This document shows, piece by piece, positions 54,228 through 62,336 of a DNA stretch of 64,000 nt. Made by a program: the position numbers and the translations under genes. The stretch spans positions 32,240-96,239 of the forward strand of contig JAPLSB010000003.1 of the NCBI GenBank assembly GCA_026398875.1, in the 5' to 3' direction. The first letter of the stretch is position 1. Every line of letters begins with the position of its first letter. The DNA is from Gammaproteobacteria bacterium (GTDB lineage: Bacteria > Pseudomonadota > Gammaproteobacteria > Nevskiales > Nevskiaceae). The notes beneath the pieces are model-generated. The model made no database searches. It was not told the origin of the DNA and worked only from the letters and a program-made list of their open reading frames with translations.

Positions 54228-54254
54228 CCTGGCGTCTTCGCGCCTTTGCGTGAG
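54228..54254. repeat. dispersed intergenic repeat copy
   Basis: CCTGGCGTCTTCGCGCC followed by TTTGCGTGAG, the same family as 14163. Lies upstream of the second tetR gene, in a 311-base gap with no other gene. Confidence 0.65.
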
Positions 54255-54280
54255 ACCGCTTTTCAAGCCCGCCATCAAAA

Positions 54281-54309
54281 TTTGACAGTGTAAAATTTAC
54301 AGTGTCAAA
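54281..54309. promoter_or_regulatory. TetR operator at the start of the desaturase operon
   Basis: TTTGACAGTGTAAA, one base, then TTTACAGTGTCAAA: arms pair at 13 of 14 positions, and the sequence also contains ACAGTGT twice as a direct repeat. It ends 7 bases before the tetR ATG at 54317. It should be the autoregulatory operator and also overlaps the promoter. Confidence 0.75.
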
Positions 54310-54316
54310 TAAATTC

Positions 54317-55024
54317 ATGGCCCGTGCCCAGCTCAGCCCCGAAACCGTCACCGCGATGCGCCAGAAGCTGCTGGGGCTGGCGCTCGACATCTATCGCACC
54401 GAAGGGCTGGAGGCGATCTCGTTTCGCCGTCTGGCCGATGCCGCCGGCATCAGCCACACGCTGCCGTATCGCTATTTCGAATCCAAGGAAGCGCTGCTGG
54501 TGGCACTGCGGGTGCTGTGCATGCAGCGTTTCGAAGCGCATGTGCGCGCTCGCGAAGCGGTCGATGCGCCGCTTCCGCTGCGGATCCGTTCGGTTGGCGA
54601 TGCCTACGTCGATTTCGTCTCGCAGTATCCGGCCGAATACCAGCTGATCTTTTCAACGCACCAGCCATCGCCGGACCAGTACCCGGAGCTGCTGGCCGGG
54701 CGTCGCAGCCTGTTCGACCACGCGATCGAAGTGGTGCAGGCCGGCATCGACGACGGCCTGCTGCAGGGCGATGCCCGGGCACTGACCCATCTGTTCTGGC
54801 TGTCGCTGCACGGGCTGATGAGCCTGCATGTCGGCGGCCAGCTGGTGCACGGCTGCAGCCTGAACGATCTGATCGAGCCGCTGGTCGCCCGGATCATCGG
54901 CAGCGAAGCCGCACACAAGCCGATGCGCCTGCCGACGCGAGCCGCAATCAACCAGCAGCAGCGCTTCAAGCCGGTCGATGCGCTGATCACGCCGCGCCGC
55001 CGCCGGCCCGGTCCGCGCGGCTGA
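54317..55024 (+). CDS. TetR family regulator of the desaturase-rubredoxin operon
   Basis: The 235-residue protein has a TetR HTH (about residues 18-62: AISFRRLADAAGISHTLPYRYFESKEALLVAL) and a ligand-binding C-terminal part with a basic Pro/Arg-rich tail. I start at the ATG at 54317, just after the palindromic operator; a GTG at 54302 lies inside it. It is 45 bases upstream of the desaturase, so it likely controls that gene and itself. Inducer unknown, probably a fatty acid or hydrocarbon. Confidence 0.87.
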   Translation: MARAQLSPETVTAMRQKLLGLALDIYRTEGLEAISFRRLADAAGISHTLPYRYFESKEALLVALRVLCMQRFEAHVRAREAVDAPLPLRIRSVGDAYVDFVSQYPAEYQLIFSTHQPSPDQYPELLAGRRSLFDHAIEVVQAGIDDGLLQGDARALTHLFWLSLHGLMSLHVGGQLVHGCSLNDLIEPLVARIIGSEAAHKPMRLPTRAAINQQQRFKPVDALITPRRRRPGPRG

Positions 55025-55069
55025 GCCTGCCGGCCTGACTTCGAATCAACCTTTGCCAAGGACGTCCCG

Positions 55070-55999
55070 ATGAGCAACGCCCCGCTGAATCTCGCCAGCC
55101 TCGACAGCGACCAGAAGGCCCTGTTCAACACGCTGACCCGCGCGCCGAAAATCGCCTGGCCGACCGTCGCGCTGTGGGTCGTGGTGCTGGGCGTGTACCT
55201 GTCGAGCTATGTGCTGGCCGGTATCGGCATCGTGCCGCTGTGGGTCGGCATGGTGGTCAACAGCGTGATCGGCTACTTCGCGTTCTCGATCGTTCACGAC
55301 TCGATCCATCGGGCGATTTCCAGCAACACCAAGCTCAACGATTTCATTGGCCAGACCACGGTCTGGCTCGGCGCGCCGTATGTCGACCTGCGGCTGTTCC
55401 GCTGGGGCCACATCCTGCATCACCGCTTCACTGGCGGTTCCAAGGACCCGGACAACGTGCTGCACGGCCCGACCTGGAGCCTGCCGTTCCGCTGGTTCGC
55501 GATCGACCTGCTGTACCTCGTCCACTCGATCCGCTTCGGCGACAAGGTGTCGAAGCCGTACCTGCGCCGCTCGCTGTGGCTGACCGCCGGCACCGCCGTG
55601 GTGTTCGGCGCGCTGATCGCCAACGGATATTTCTGGCATCTGGTGATGCTGTGGTTCGTGCCGTCCCGGATGATCTTCCTGACCTTGGGCTTCAGCTTCT
55701 TCTGGCTGCCGCATGTGCCGCACGACACCGTGCAGGACCAGAACCTGACGCGTGCCACCGCCGTGCGCCTCGGCCATGAAAGCCTGCTGACGCCGGTGTT
55801 GCAGTACCAGAACTACCACCTGATCCATCACCTGTATCCGTCGACGCCGTTCTACAACAACCAGCGCGTCTGGCAGATGCTGGAGCCGCTGCTGCGGAGC
55901 CGCGATCTGGCGATCCAGTACGGCTTTTCGATCCAGCCGACCATTCACCTGGCGCCAGCAACGATTGCGTCCGGCGCCGGGCAAGCGCGCGCCGCCTGA
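55070..55999 (+). CDS. membrane di-iron fatty acid desaturase/hydroxylase
   Basis: The 309-residue protein has four to six membrane helices and the three histidine boxes of integral di-iron enzymes: HDSIH (76-80), HILHH (114-118) and HLIHH (250-254). It could desaturate fatty acids or hydroxylate a ring or chain. The rubredoxin gene 21 bases downstream is the likely electron donor, as in AlkB systems, which do not use this exact box spacing. RBS AAGGA. Confidence 0.9.
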   Translation: MSNAPLNLASLDSDQKALFNTLTRAPKIAWPTVALWVVVLGVYLSSYVLAGIGIVPLWVGMVVNSVIGYFAFSIVHDSIHRAISSNTKLNDFIGQTTVWLGAPYVDLRLFRWGHILHHRFTGGSKDPDNVLHGPTWSLPFRWFAIDLLYLVHSIRFGDKVSKPYLRRSLWLTAGTAVVFGALIANGYFWHLVMLWFVPSRMIFLTLGFSFFWLPHVPHDTVQDQNLTRATAVRLGHESLLTPVLQYQNYHLIHHLYPSTPFYNNQRVWQMLEPLLRSRDLAIQYGFSIQPTIHLAPATIASGAGQARAA

Positions 56000-56020
56000 G
56001 CAACCGGACCGATCACGACC

Positions 56021-56197
56021 ATGAGCCCTCAGCCCCGCCGCTATCGCTGCCGCTACTGCAGCCATGTCTACGACGAGTCGCTTGGCGACCCGGATTCCGG
56101 CATCGCGCCGGGTACCCGCTTCGACGACATCCCGGACGACTGGATGTGCCCGGAGTGCGGCGCTGGCAAGGGCGATTACGACCTGATCGACGGCTGA
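56021..56197 (+). CDS. rubredoxin
   Basis: The 58-residue protein has the two CxxC iron knots of rubredoxin: [12 protein letters not shown] near residue 8-19 and [15 protein letters not shown] near 41-55, with [12 protein letters not shown] between. It passes electrons one at a time, most likely to the di-iron enzyme encoded just before it. Its stop codon lies inside a short three-unit direct repeat (56193-56222). Confidence 0.95.
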   Translation: MSPQPRRYRCRYCSHVYDESLGDPDSGIAPGTRFDDIPDDWMCPECGAGKGDYDLIDG

Positions 56198-56222
56198 TCA
56201 GCAGCTGATCAGTAGCTGATCG
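56193..56222. repeat. three 11-base direct repeats at the end of the rubredoxin gene
   Basis: GCTGATCAGCA, GCTGATCAGTA, GCTGATCG: three units at 11-base spacing, close to one helical turn, the first two with TGATCA palindromes. Could be a protein binding array or a slippage product. Confidence 0.5.
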
Positions 56223-56252
56223 AAAGCCGAAACGGTGCCGCCGGACGCAAGC

Positions 56253-57056
56253 TCAGCGCGGCGGCGCCGGCAGCCAGTGACACACGGCATCGATCACCGC
56301 CTGAGGCTGCTCCCGATGCGGCTGGTGACCGCAGCCTGCGAGCTTGACTCGCGTGCATGTGCTGACGCGGGCAGCGATGCCATCGATTTGCGCCATCGTG
56401 CCGTATTCGTCCTGCTCGCCCTGGATCGCCAGCACCGGGCAGCGGATGGCAGGCAGGTCGGCCTCGATCGACCAGGTGCGGAAACGCGGATCGAGCCAGG
56501 CGTCGCTCCAGCCGCGAAACGCGGAATCGACATCATCGTGAAAGCGGGCAAGGCGCGCGCGGAAGTCGCCGCTGTCGTAGGCGGCACAAGCCTGCTCGAT
56601 GCCGGCAATGCTGATCGGCTCCACCTTGATGTGCGGCGCCATCACCACGATGCCGGCCAGTGCAGCACCGAACTGCGCGGCATGGATCAGCGCAATCGTG
56701 CCGCCGTCGCTATGGCCGAACAGGTACAGGCGCTGCTGTCTTGCATCGAGGCCGACGGCATCGAGAAAGGCCGGCAGCAGTTCCACCGCCTGGATCGCGA
56801 GATAGTCCGGTTCCCAGCGTTCGCCAGGTGGTATCGGTGTCGAGCGGCCATAGCCGGGCCGCGAATAGACCAGCCCCCGGCAGCCGATCGCCGCGCATAA
56901 CCGGGCCGGGAAGTCGCGCCACATCGACACCGAGCCAAGACCCTCGTGCAGGAACACCAGCACCGGTGATTGCGATGCCGCGTCGTTGAGCCAGGCATGT
57001 TCGATGCCGATCACCCGGCCGCGGTGGACGATATCGACGAAGCGCGTCTCGCTCAT
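56253..57056 (-). CDS. alpha/beta hydrolase
   Basis: The 267-residue protein has the fold and triad of the family: LVFLHEGLGSVSMWRDFP (oxyanion region, about 32-49), LFGHSDGGTIALIHA (nucleophile Ser in GHSDG, about 112-126), QGEQDEYGTM (Asp) and LAGCGHQPHREQP (His). Esterase, lyase or dehalogenase cannot be told apart; the HEGLG start resembles MenH-like/meta-cleavage hydrolases loosely. Stands alone convergent to rubredoxin; a 151-base gap lies upstream with no gene seen. Confidence 0.88.
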   Translation of the reverse strand: MSETRFVDIVHRGRVIGIEHAWLNDAASQSPVLVFLHEGLGSVSMWRDFPARLCAAIGCRGLVYSRPGYGRSTPIPPGERWEPDYLAIQAVELLPAFLDAVGLDARQQRLYLFGHSDGGTIALIHAAQFGAALAGIVVMAPHIKVEPISIAGIEQACAAYDSGDFRARLARFHDDVDSAFRGWSDAWLDPRFRTWSIEADLPAIRCPVLAIQGEQDEYGTMAQIDGIAARVSTCTRVKLAGCGHQPHREQPQAVIDAVCHWLPAPPR

Positions 57057-57207
57057 GGTTCACCGATGCGGCACTTGCCGCGGGACACGGCGCCAGCCGC
57101 TGCACGGACGATGCGGATCAGCGGCGCGGCCGCTGCATCGCCCGCCGGCACCGAGGCGATCCGTGGTGCTGCCGACGAGCTGATGTCTGCCTGCGCGCGC
57201 ACGCGCA

Positions 57208-57612
57208 TCAGGCCGCCGGTGGCTTGCTTCGCTCGAGCATCTCGGCCATGCGCTGATGCACGGCCTGGATGCCTTTCAGCGGCCGGACCATCACCTTGAA
57301 GTCGGTGATCTGGCCGTCGTCATTCCAGCGAATCAGGTCGACACCATTGACCATCACGCCGTCGATCGTGGTCTCGAATTCGAGCAACGCGTCGTGGCTG
57401 CCGATGATCTCTCGCACGTAGCGGAAGTCGCCACGGAAGAACACCTCGAATGCGGCCCGCAGGTACAGCGCGGTGATCCGGCGCCCGCGCTGCGGCGTGT
57501 GGACCACCGGCGAATGAAAGACCGCGTCTTCGGCCAGCAGCTCGTCGAGGCCGCGCGGATCGCGGGCATCGACCATCTGGTGCCAGCGGTGGATCGGCGT
57601 GTGGTCGTGCAT
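57208..57612 (-). CDS. SnoaL-like nuclear-transport-factor-2 fold protein
   Basis: The 134-residue protein has a small alpha+beta NTF2-like fold: PIHRWHQMVDARDPRGLDELLAEDAVFHSPVV then a hydrophobic pocket (FEVFFRGDFRYVREIIGSHDALLEFETTIDGVMVNGVDLIRWNDDGQITDFKVMVRPL). Such proteins include isomerases and hydrolases. Divergent from the AraC gene with 110 bases between. Substrate unknown. Confidence 0.8.
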   Translation of the reverse strand: MHDHTPIHRWHQMVDARDPRGLDELLAEDAVFHSPVVHTPQRGRRITALYLRAAFEVFFRGDFRYVREIIGSHDALLEFETTIDGVMVNGVDLIRWNDDGQITDFKVMVRPLKGIQAVHQRMAEMLERSKPPAA

Positions 57613-57722
57613 CGGCGCAGTCTCCGGCAGTGGGCAGGAACGGCAGCGTGCCTGCTGGCGGCGCGAACTGCACGCTTGAACACGCAGCCGGATCGAACCG
57701 GGTGCTGCGGCATACTCGGCGC

Positions 57723-58814
57723 ATGAGCCAGCCGCTGCATCTCGAACCGATTCCGTTCATCACCCTGCCGAACTGGGTCAAGGCGGCGGCGCAGTGCGGC
57801 TTCAACATCGAGCCGGTGTTCCGTGAAGTCGGCATCGAGATGGACCTGATCCATCTGGAAAGCGCCACGGTCAGCGCGCCGCTGCTGCAGAAGGTCATGG
57901 AAGCCTGCGTGGAACGGACTCGCGAATCGCCGCAGCACTTCCCGTTCGTGCTCGGCGAAACCTTCGCGTTCGACTACCTGCCGGACATCGACACCTTCCT
58001 GGCCACCAGCCCGACCTTGCGCGACGGCCTGCAGGTGTTCGACTGGGTGCGCGAGCTGATCAACCCGCTGATCCAGGTCCGGCTTGCCGAGGTCGGTGAC
58101 GAAGCGCATCTGGTGCTGGCACTGGCACCGGCGGGCGATGCAGCGCCGTATCCGTACTTCAGCGAAACCACGTTCGCGTCGATCGTGAAGTTCGGCCGGC
58201 GGCTGCTGGGATCGACCGTACCGTTCCACCGGCTGTGCTTCTGCCATCCGTCGCCGGCGCATGTCGCCGCCTACGAAGCGTATTTCCGTGCGCCGGTGCT
58301 GTTCGATCAGCCGCAGCAGCTGCTGGCCTTCGATCGCGCCTTGCTTGACCAGCCGCTGGACGGCGCGTTCCTGGCGCTGCACAGGCAGGCGCGCTATCGC
58401 GTCGAGCAGCGGCTGGCGCAGTTGCCGCTGCGCAGTGGCAGCGCCAGTGGCAGCCCGAGTGGCAACGCTGGCGAGTCGTTGCCGGCATCCAGCCTGGTCT
58501 TGGCGATCGAGCAGGCATTCGCGGCGCAGCCGGAACTGCTCGGGCAGGGCATCGAGCGGATGGCGACGGTGCTGGGCCTGCATCCGCGCACGATGCAGCG
58601 GCGTCTGCAGGACGAGGACCAGCGCTACGCCGAGCTGCAGGACCGCGCCCGCTTCAAGCTGGCCGCGCGCTGGCTTGAAGACGGCCGGCAGGACATCGAA
58701 ACGATCAGCGAGCGGCTCGGTTTTTCCGACCGCCGCAGCTTCACGCGGGCGTTCACGCGCTGGTCCGGCACGTCACCGAGCGCGTTCCGCGGCAAGGAAC
58801 GGGCGGACAGCTGA
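57723..58814 (+). CDS. AraC family regulator (OruR-type N-terminal domain)
   Basis: The 363-residue protein has an arabinose-operon-regulator-type N-terminal domain (about 10-220, PSLPNWVKAAAQCGF-like start and SPLLFDQPQQLLAFDR-like region near 195-215) and a C-terminal double HTH (about 255-360, ERMATVLGLHPRTMQRRLQDE and ISERLGFSDRRSFTRAFTRWSG). OruR-like regulators often act on nearby lipid or small-molecule genes. The neighbour divergent SnoaL-like gene or downstream metal-dependent hydrolase is a possible target. Confidence 0.9.
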   Translation: MSQPLHLEPIPFITLPNWVKAAAQCGFNIEPVFREVGIEMDLIHLESATVSAPLLQKVMEACVERTRESPQHFPFVLGETFAFDYLPDIDTFLATSPTLRDGLQVFDWVRELINPLIQVRLAEVGDEAHLVLALAPAGDAAPYPYFSETTFASIVKFGRRLLGSTVPFHRLCFCHPSPAHVAAYEAYFRAPVLFDQPQQLLAFDRALLDQPLDGAFLALHRQARYRVEQRLAQLPLRSGSASGSPSGNAGESLPASSLVLAIEQAFAAQPELLGQGIERMATVLGLHPRTMQRRLQDEDQRYAELQDRARFKLAARWLEDGRQDIETISERLGFSDRRSFTRAFTRWSGTSPSAFRGKERADS

Positions 58815-58936
58815 GAGGCGGGCAGGGCGCCGGCAGCGCCTGTCGCGAAATGTTCCCTGCGGGTCGCGCCCGGTCATAGTCGGCCTTGGCGGGGCCGCCT
58901 AGAGTTCGCTCACGCCATTCCACCGAGGCAGCGCCC

Positions 58937-59821
58937 ATGAAGCAGACCACCGTCCAGTCGGGTTATCCGATCGTGCCGCGCACCGAAGTCGATTTCGATC
59001 TGGACGGCGACATCCCGCGGCACTGGTTTGGCGGCGATCCGTTCAAGACGCGCTTCTTCGACGCCATGTCGACGCTGTTCCCGGAGGGCGAAAAGTTCTT
59101 CATCAGCTGCGTGCGCGATTACCGCGACCAGATCCGTGATCCGGAACTGCAGCAGCAGGTCAAGGACTTCATGCGCCAGGAAGCGCAGCACGGCCGCGTG
59201 CACAAGCAGTTCAACGATCGCCTGCAGGCGCAGGGCATTCGCGTCGACCGCATAGAGGCTGGCACGCGTGACATCCTGGCCCGCATCCGCCGACTGATGC
59301 CGGCATCGTTCACGCTGGCGCAGACCGCTGCTGCCGAACACATGACCTCGATCATGGCGCACGGCTTTTTCGAGCGGCAGGAAGTGTTCGCCGAAGCCGA
59401 TGCGCGCATCCGCGCGATGTACATCTGGCACGGCGTCGAGGAAATCGAGCACAAGGCGGTGGCCTACGACGTGCTGACCAATGTCGCCAAGGCCGGCTAT
59501 TTCCTCAGAGTCGGCGTGATGCTCTACACGTCGGTGATGTTCCCGCTGCACGTGTTCATGATTTTGCGCCACATGCTCCAGGCTGATGGCTTCAGCTTCC
59601 GCCAGCGCGTCGGCCTGTGGGCGCGCGGCCTGCACTGGCTGTACGGCTGGAACGGCCTGTTCCGCCCGCTGCTGCGCCACTACCTTGCGTACTACCGCCC
59701 CGGTTTCCATCCGTGGCAGGACGGCGACATGCACACCTACCAGCGCTGGGCGGATGCCTATGCGCGAACCGGCGGTAATGCCGTGGTAGCCGGGAACGAG
59801 GCCTACGCCGGCGCGGTGTAG
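58937..59821 (+). CDS. predicted metal-dependent hydrolase (PF10118-like)
   Basis: The 294-residue protein is mainly helical with Glu/His pairs of a metal site: FFISCVRDYRDQI, FMRQEAQHGRVHKQF (EAQH, about 71-85), AAAEHMTSIMAHGFFER (EHM) and WHGVEEIEHKAVAYD (EEIEH, about 163-177). It matches the COG3687 type. No hydrolase activity is proven for the family, and the histidine-rich pattern looks like ferritin-like di-iron proteins. The ATG at 58937 is preferred. Often found near AraC/OruR-like regulators. Confidence 0.82.
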   Translation: MKQTTVQSGYPIVPRTEVDFDLDGDIPRHWFGGDPFKTRFFDAMSTLFPEGEKFFISCVRDYRDQIRDPELQQQVKDFMRQEAQHGRVHKQFNDRLQAQGIRVDRIEAGTRDILARIRRLMPASFTLAQTAAAEHMTSIMAHGFFERQEVFAEADARIRAMYIWHGVEEIEHKAVAYDVLTNVAKAGYFLRVGVMLYTSVMFPLHVFMILRHMLQADGFSFRQRVGLWARGLHWLYGWNGLFRPLLRHYLAYYRPGFHPWQDGDMHTYQRWADAYARTGGNAVVAGNEAYAGAV

Positions 59822-59837
59822 TCACGGGTGGATTCAA

Positions 59838-59862
59838 GGCACGGCAATTAGGGGGCCGTGCC
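59838..59862. terminator. hairpin between convergent genes
   Basis: GGCACGGC and GCCGTGCC form an 8-bp stem with a 9-base loop in the 61-base convergent gap. Confidence 0.55.
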
Positions 59863-59882
59863 GCCAGCGCTCCTGCCGATGA

Positions 59883-60212
59883 TCAGCGTGGCGGCTTGGC
59901 TTGCCTGATGCGCATCAGCAGATAGACCGCCAGCCCGGTGGCCACACCGGGCACGATGCCGAGCAGCAGCGCGATCCAGCCGTGCCGGATGCCGGCTGTG
60001 GTCCGCTCGTGGATCACCCACACCGCAAGGATCAGCCAGCAGACGATGGTGTCCAGCGCATAGCCGGATGCGAACGGGTTGACGAAGCCACCGGCAAACG
60101 CGCCAAGCACGTCGGGCTTGGCCAGAAATGCCGGCACGACGAACACCGTGAAGGCCAGCGCAAAGCCGATCCCCAGCGCGGCCAGCAGCATTGCAAACGT
60201 TCGTTGAGACAT
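59883..60212 (-). CDS. DUF2834 family membrane protein
   Basis: The 109-residue protein has three hydrophobic helices (about 5-30, 50-68 and 77-99), matching the DUF2834 shape. No function is known. It lies 41 bases downstream of the chemoreceptor-like gene on the same strand. Confidence 0.7.
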   Translation of the reverse strand: MSQRTFAMLLAALGIGFALAFTVFVVPAFLAKPDVLGAFAGGFVNPFASGYALDTIVCWLILAVWVIHERTTAGIRHGWIALLLGIVPGVATGLAVYLLMRIRQAKPPR

Positions 60213-60253
60213 CGTGGTTCGTTCGGAATTGGAAGCGTGCCGCAGCAGGCTGG

Positions 60254-61309
60254 CTAGCGGAAGCGCTGAAGGATCAGCGAATGCCAGCCGGTGGAATAGG
60301 TCTCGTACCCGGGCGAATAGGCATGGGCCACCATCGTCGGTATGCCGGCGTGATCGGTCACCACATAGCCCTTCGTGCGTTTGAAAATCTGGCGAGCGTC
60401 AGTGAACGACAGGCGATCCCGCAGCATGCCGTCGCCGGTGTCCGCCAGCACCAGCCCGGTGGCGTCCACGATTACCACTCGCGTCATCGCCTTTTCGTCG
60501 TCCAGCAACGGCGTGTTGCGCACCACGGTGAGCGCCAGTGCATCCCAGCGGAACAGGATGCCCAGCACGCCGACCACCTGGCTCTGGCTTTCACCGCCTT
60601 TCCGCACTGCGCAGGAATACGCGAGGATCCGCTCGTCGCTGACCAGCGCGGACGGATGCACCGTCTGAAAGCCGAACTCCTCGCCTGACCGCGTCGCCAG
60701 TGCTGCCTTGAACCACTCGCTGCCGGACACCGACGCACCTGCCGAGCGATACAGGCCCGGACGGCCATTGGCGATCACGCGACCGTCCGGCGTGCACAGC
60801 ACCAGATCGAAATAGACCGTGTAGGCATTGAGAATCACGCCCATCCGTTTCGATGCAAAGCGCACCCGCTGCACGTCGGCCGGTTCCTCGCAGGCCTGCG
60901 TCAGGCTTGGATCGGTGGCCCACCAGCGCACATCGCAGGAACGCTCATACAGATTGCGGTCGATCAGATCGATGTTGTTCAGCGCAAGGTCGGACAGCCG
61001 CTGGCCGCGCACCTCGGTCGACAACTGCCGGCTGATCTGCGACAGCTCCCCGATGTCTCGCTGGACCTCGCTGACCAGGCGGTCCGCCGCCTTGCGCGTT
61101 TCCTCGGCGAGCGACTTCATCTGCTGCGCCACCACTGCGAATCCGCTGCCGGCTGCACCGGCTCTTGCCGCCTCGATTCGGGAATTCAGAGACAGCATCT
61201 GCGAGCGCAGATTGATCGCATTGATCTCGTCGAGCGACGCCCGAAGATTGGTGTCGATGCTCTTCGACAGATCGAGGATTCGTTCCGGTGTGACGTTCGG
61301 GTGGCTCAA
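60254..61309 (-). CDS. soluble chemoreceptor-like protein: MCP signal segment followed by Cache-like sensor
   Basis: The 351-residue protein has a short methyl-accepting chemotaxis signalling segment first (about 20-100, with LSLNSRIEAARAGAAGSGFAVVAQQMKSLAEETRKAA, the hairpin tip region) and a Cache/PAS-like sensor after (about 120-345, YTVYFDLVLCTPDGRVIANGRPG, VLGILFRWDALA, GLVLADTGDGMLRDRL). No membrane helix is seen, so it should sit in the cytoplasm. Usual chemoreceptors have the sensor first. It could feed a chemotaxis array or a different pathway. No che genes are nearby. Confidence 0.82.
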   Translation of the reverse strand: MSHPNVTPERILDLSKSIDTNLRASLDEINAINLRSQMLSLNSRIEAARAGAAGSGFAVVAQQMKSLAEETRKAADRLVSEVQRDIGELSQISRQLSTEVRGQRLSDLALNNIDLIDRNLYERSCDVRWWATDPSLTQACEEPADVQRVRFASKRMGVILNAYTVYFDLVLCTPDGRVIANGRPGLYRSAGASVSGSEWFKAALATRSGEEFGFQTVHPSALVSDERILAYSCAVRKGGESQSQVVGVLGILFRWDALALTVVRNTPLLDDEKAMTRVVIVDATGLVLADTGDGMLRDRLSFTDARQIFKRTKGYVVTDHAGIPTMVAHAYSPGYETYSTGWHSLILQRFR

Positions 61310-61543
61310 GAGCGGCTTTCCTTAGCAATGACGGTGGCGTGAACCTGAGCGCCGATCGCCGCCTGCTTCATGCGGCAGCGTGTCGATGTCCCGAGGTTAC
61401 GCTATCAAGTTGCCATGGCGCCAAGCATTCTCGACGCAGCGTCGCTTGTATCGGCGATAACGCTGCGAATGCACCAGAACGGGGCTGTATGCCTGCTGAT
61501 GGTGCTCTGGTTGAGCGATGGGGTGGGCGTCAGTATGTGATGC

Positions 61544-61565
61544 GTAGGGCGGGTCACAACCCGCC
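61544..61565. repeat. palindromic repeat GTAGGGCGGGTCACAACCCG...
   Basis: GTAGGGCGGGTCACAACC CGCC: GGCGGGT and ACCCGCC pair around CACA. A second unit follows at 61649. It is the common proteobacterial GTAGGGYGGG repeat type. Confidence 0.75.
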
Positions 61566-61648
61566 TTTGATACTGCGATTCGCCCAACGAGTTTGCTTTT
61601 CGTGTGTGCTGAACGTCGCCTGGAAGTCATTGCGACACTTACAGCGAC

Positions 61649-61670
61649 GTAGGGCGGGTCGGAACCCACC
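61649..61670. repeat. second copy of the GTAGGGCGGGTC repeat
   Basis: GTAGGGCGGGTCGGAACC CACC, same orientation as 61544, 105 bases away, with the palindrome slightly decayed (GGCGGGT versus ACCCACC). Confidence 0.75.
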
Positions 61671-61687
61671 CCACGCGCTCAGCAGTG

Positions 61688-61707
61688 CAAACGCCTCAAA
61701 GCGTTTG
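61688..61707. terminator. hairpin after the DUF2846 gene
   Basis: CAAACGC-CTCAAA-GCGTTTG, 7-bp stem, lies 27 bases downstream of the minus-strand lipoprotein stop. No T tract on the minus side. Confidence 0.4.
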
Positions 61708-61733
61708 CGTCAGCCGCTGCCAATGGCAGGACC

Positions 61734-62171
61734 TCACTGGACGAGCTTGCACTCCGCGACACCTTCGTGCCCCTTGCTTTCGTCGACCAGGTGCAGCGCA
61801 GATCGCGCAGCAAACGCGCCCATCTTCACCTCTTGCCAGACGAAGTAGTTACGTCCCGGCTCGGCGTTGACTGACAGCGTCGCGTCGTTTTCCGTTTTCG
61901 ACGTGATGACATGCTCGCCCGGCGTTACCTGGCGATAGATATACGTCTTCGCAGCGGTATCCCCGACCGAAACATTATCGATGAGCACCGGCATCTTGAC
62001 GGCAGCACCCATGGTTTCGGAGCGATACACGTAGATGTTCGCCTTCGCGGGGTCGACAACAAACTGCTTGGCAATCGCATCAGCTTCTGGGGTCGCCATT
62101 GGCACGGAGGCACAACCTGAAACAAAAATCGCGATGCTGAGGCTGGCAACTGCAAGAACCGTTTTTTTCAC
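61734..62171 (-). CDS. DUF2846 lipoprotein
   Basis: The 145-residue protein has a lipoprotein signal (KKTVLAVASLSIAIFVSGCAS, lipobox VSGC) and a beta-sandwich DUF2846 body (ANIYVYRSETMGAAVKMPVLIDNVSVGDTAAKTYIYRQVTPGEHVI). I start at the GTG at 62171, with AGGAG before it. It comes directly after an attC-like element (62261-62336), so it may be the last gene of the cassette array or the first chromosomal gene beyond it; no attC follows its stop. Confidence 0.87.
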   Translation of the reverse strand: MKKTVLAVASLSIAIFVSGCASVPMATPEADAIAKQFVVDPAKANIYVYRSETMGAAVKMPVLIDNVSVGDTAAKTYIYRQVTPGEHVITSKTENDATLSVNAEPGRNYFVWQEVKMGAFAARSALHLVDESKGHEGVAECKLVQ

Positions 62172-62260
62172 CCGTAACTCCTGTTTTTTTGTGATGAGAA
62201 ACAGCAAACGGAATCGTCGCACGGCGTTATTCGGCGACGCAATTGTGGTCTTTACGTCGT

Positions 62261-62336
62261 GCTCAACACACGGTCCAGCCGCAAGTCCTTCCGGGCAAAT
62301 TGAGGAAAGCACGTCGACTGGAAGTAGGGATTCAGT
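62261..62336 (-). other. attC-like recombination site (degenerate R'')
   Basis: Read on the minus strand: ACTGAAT (R'', degenerate), spacer, CTTCCAGTCGACGT (L''), a central part, GCGGCTGG (L'), spacer, GTTGAGC (R', fits GTTRRRY). Length 76 bases. It resembles the sites at 63153 and 63694. The small frame 62337-62456 ends immediately before it. Confidence 0.65.

Larger units (their letters stand above)
61310..61733. other. 424-base gap without a gene
   Basis: Apart from two GTAGGGCGGGTC repeat units and a hairpin at 61688-61707 I see no coding frame with support here. Short open frames on both strands overlap the repeats. Confidence 0.55.

Noticed and set aside
61544..61670. CRISPR array
   Set aside because: Only two short palindromic units with different ends and no regular spacer set; no cas gene.
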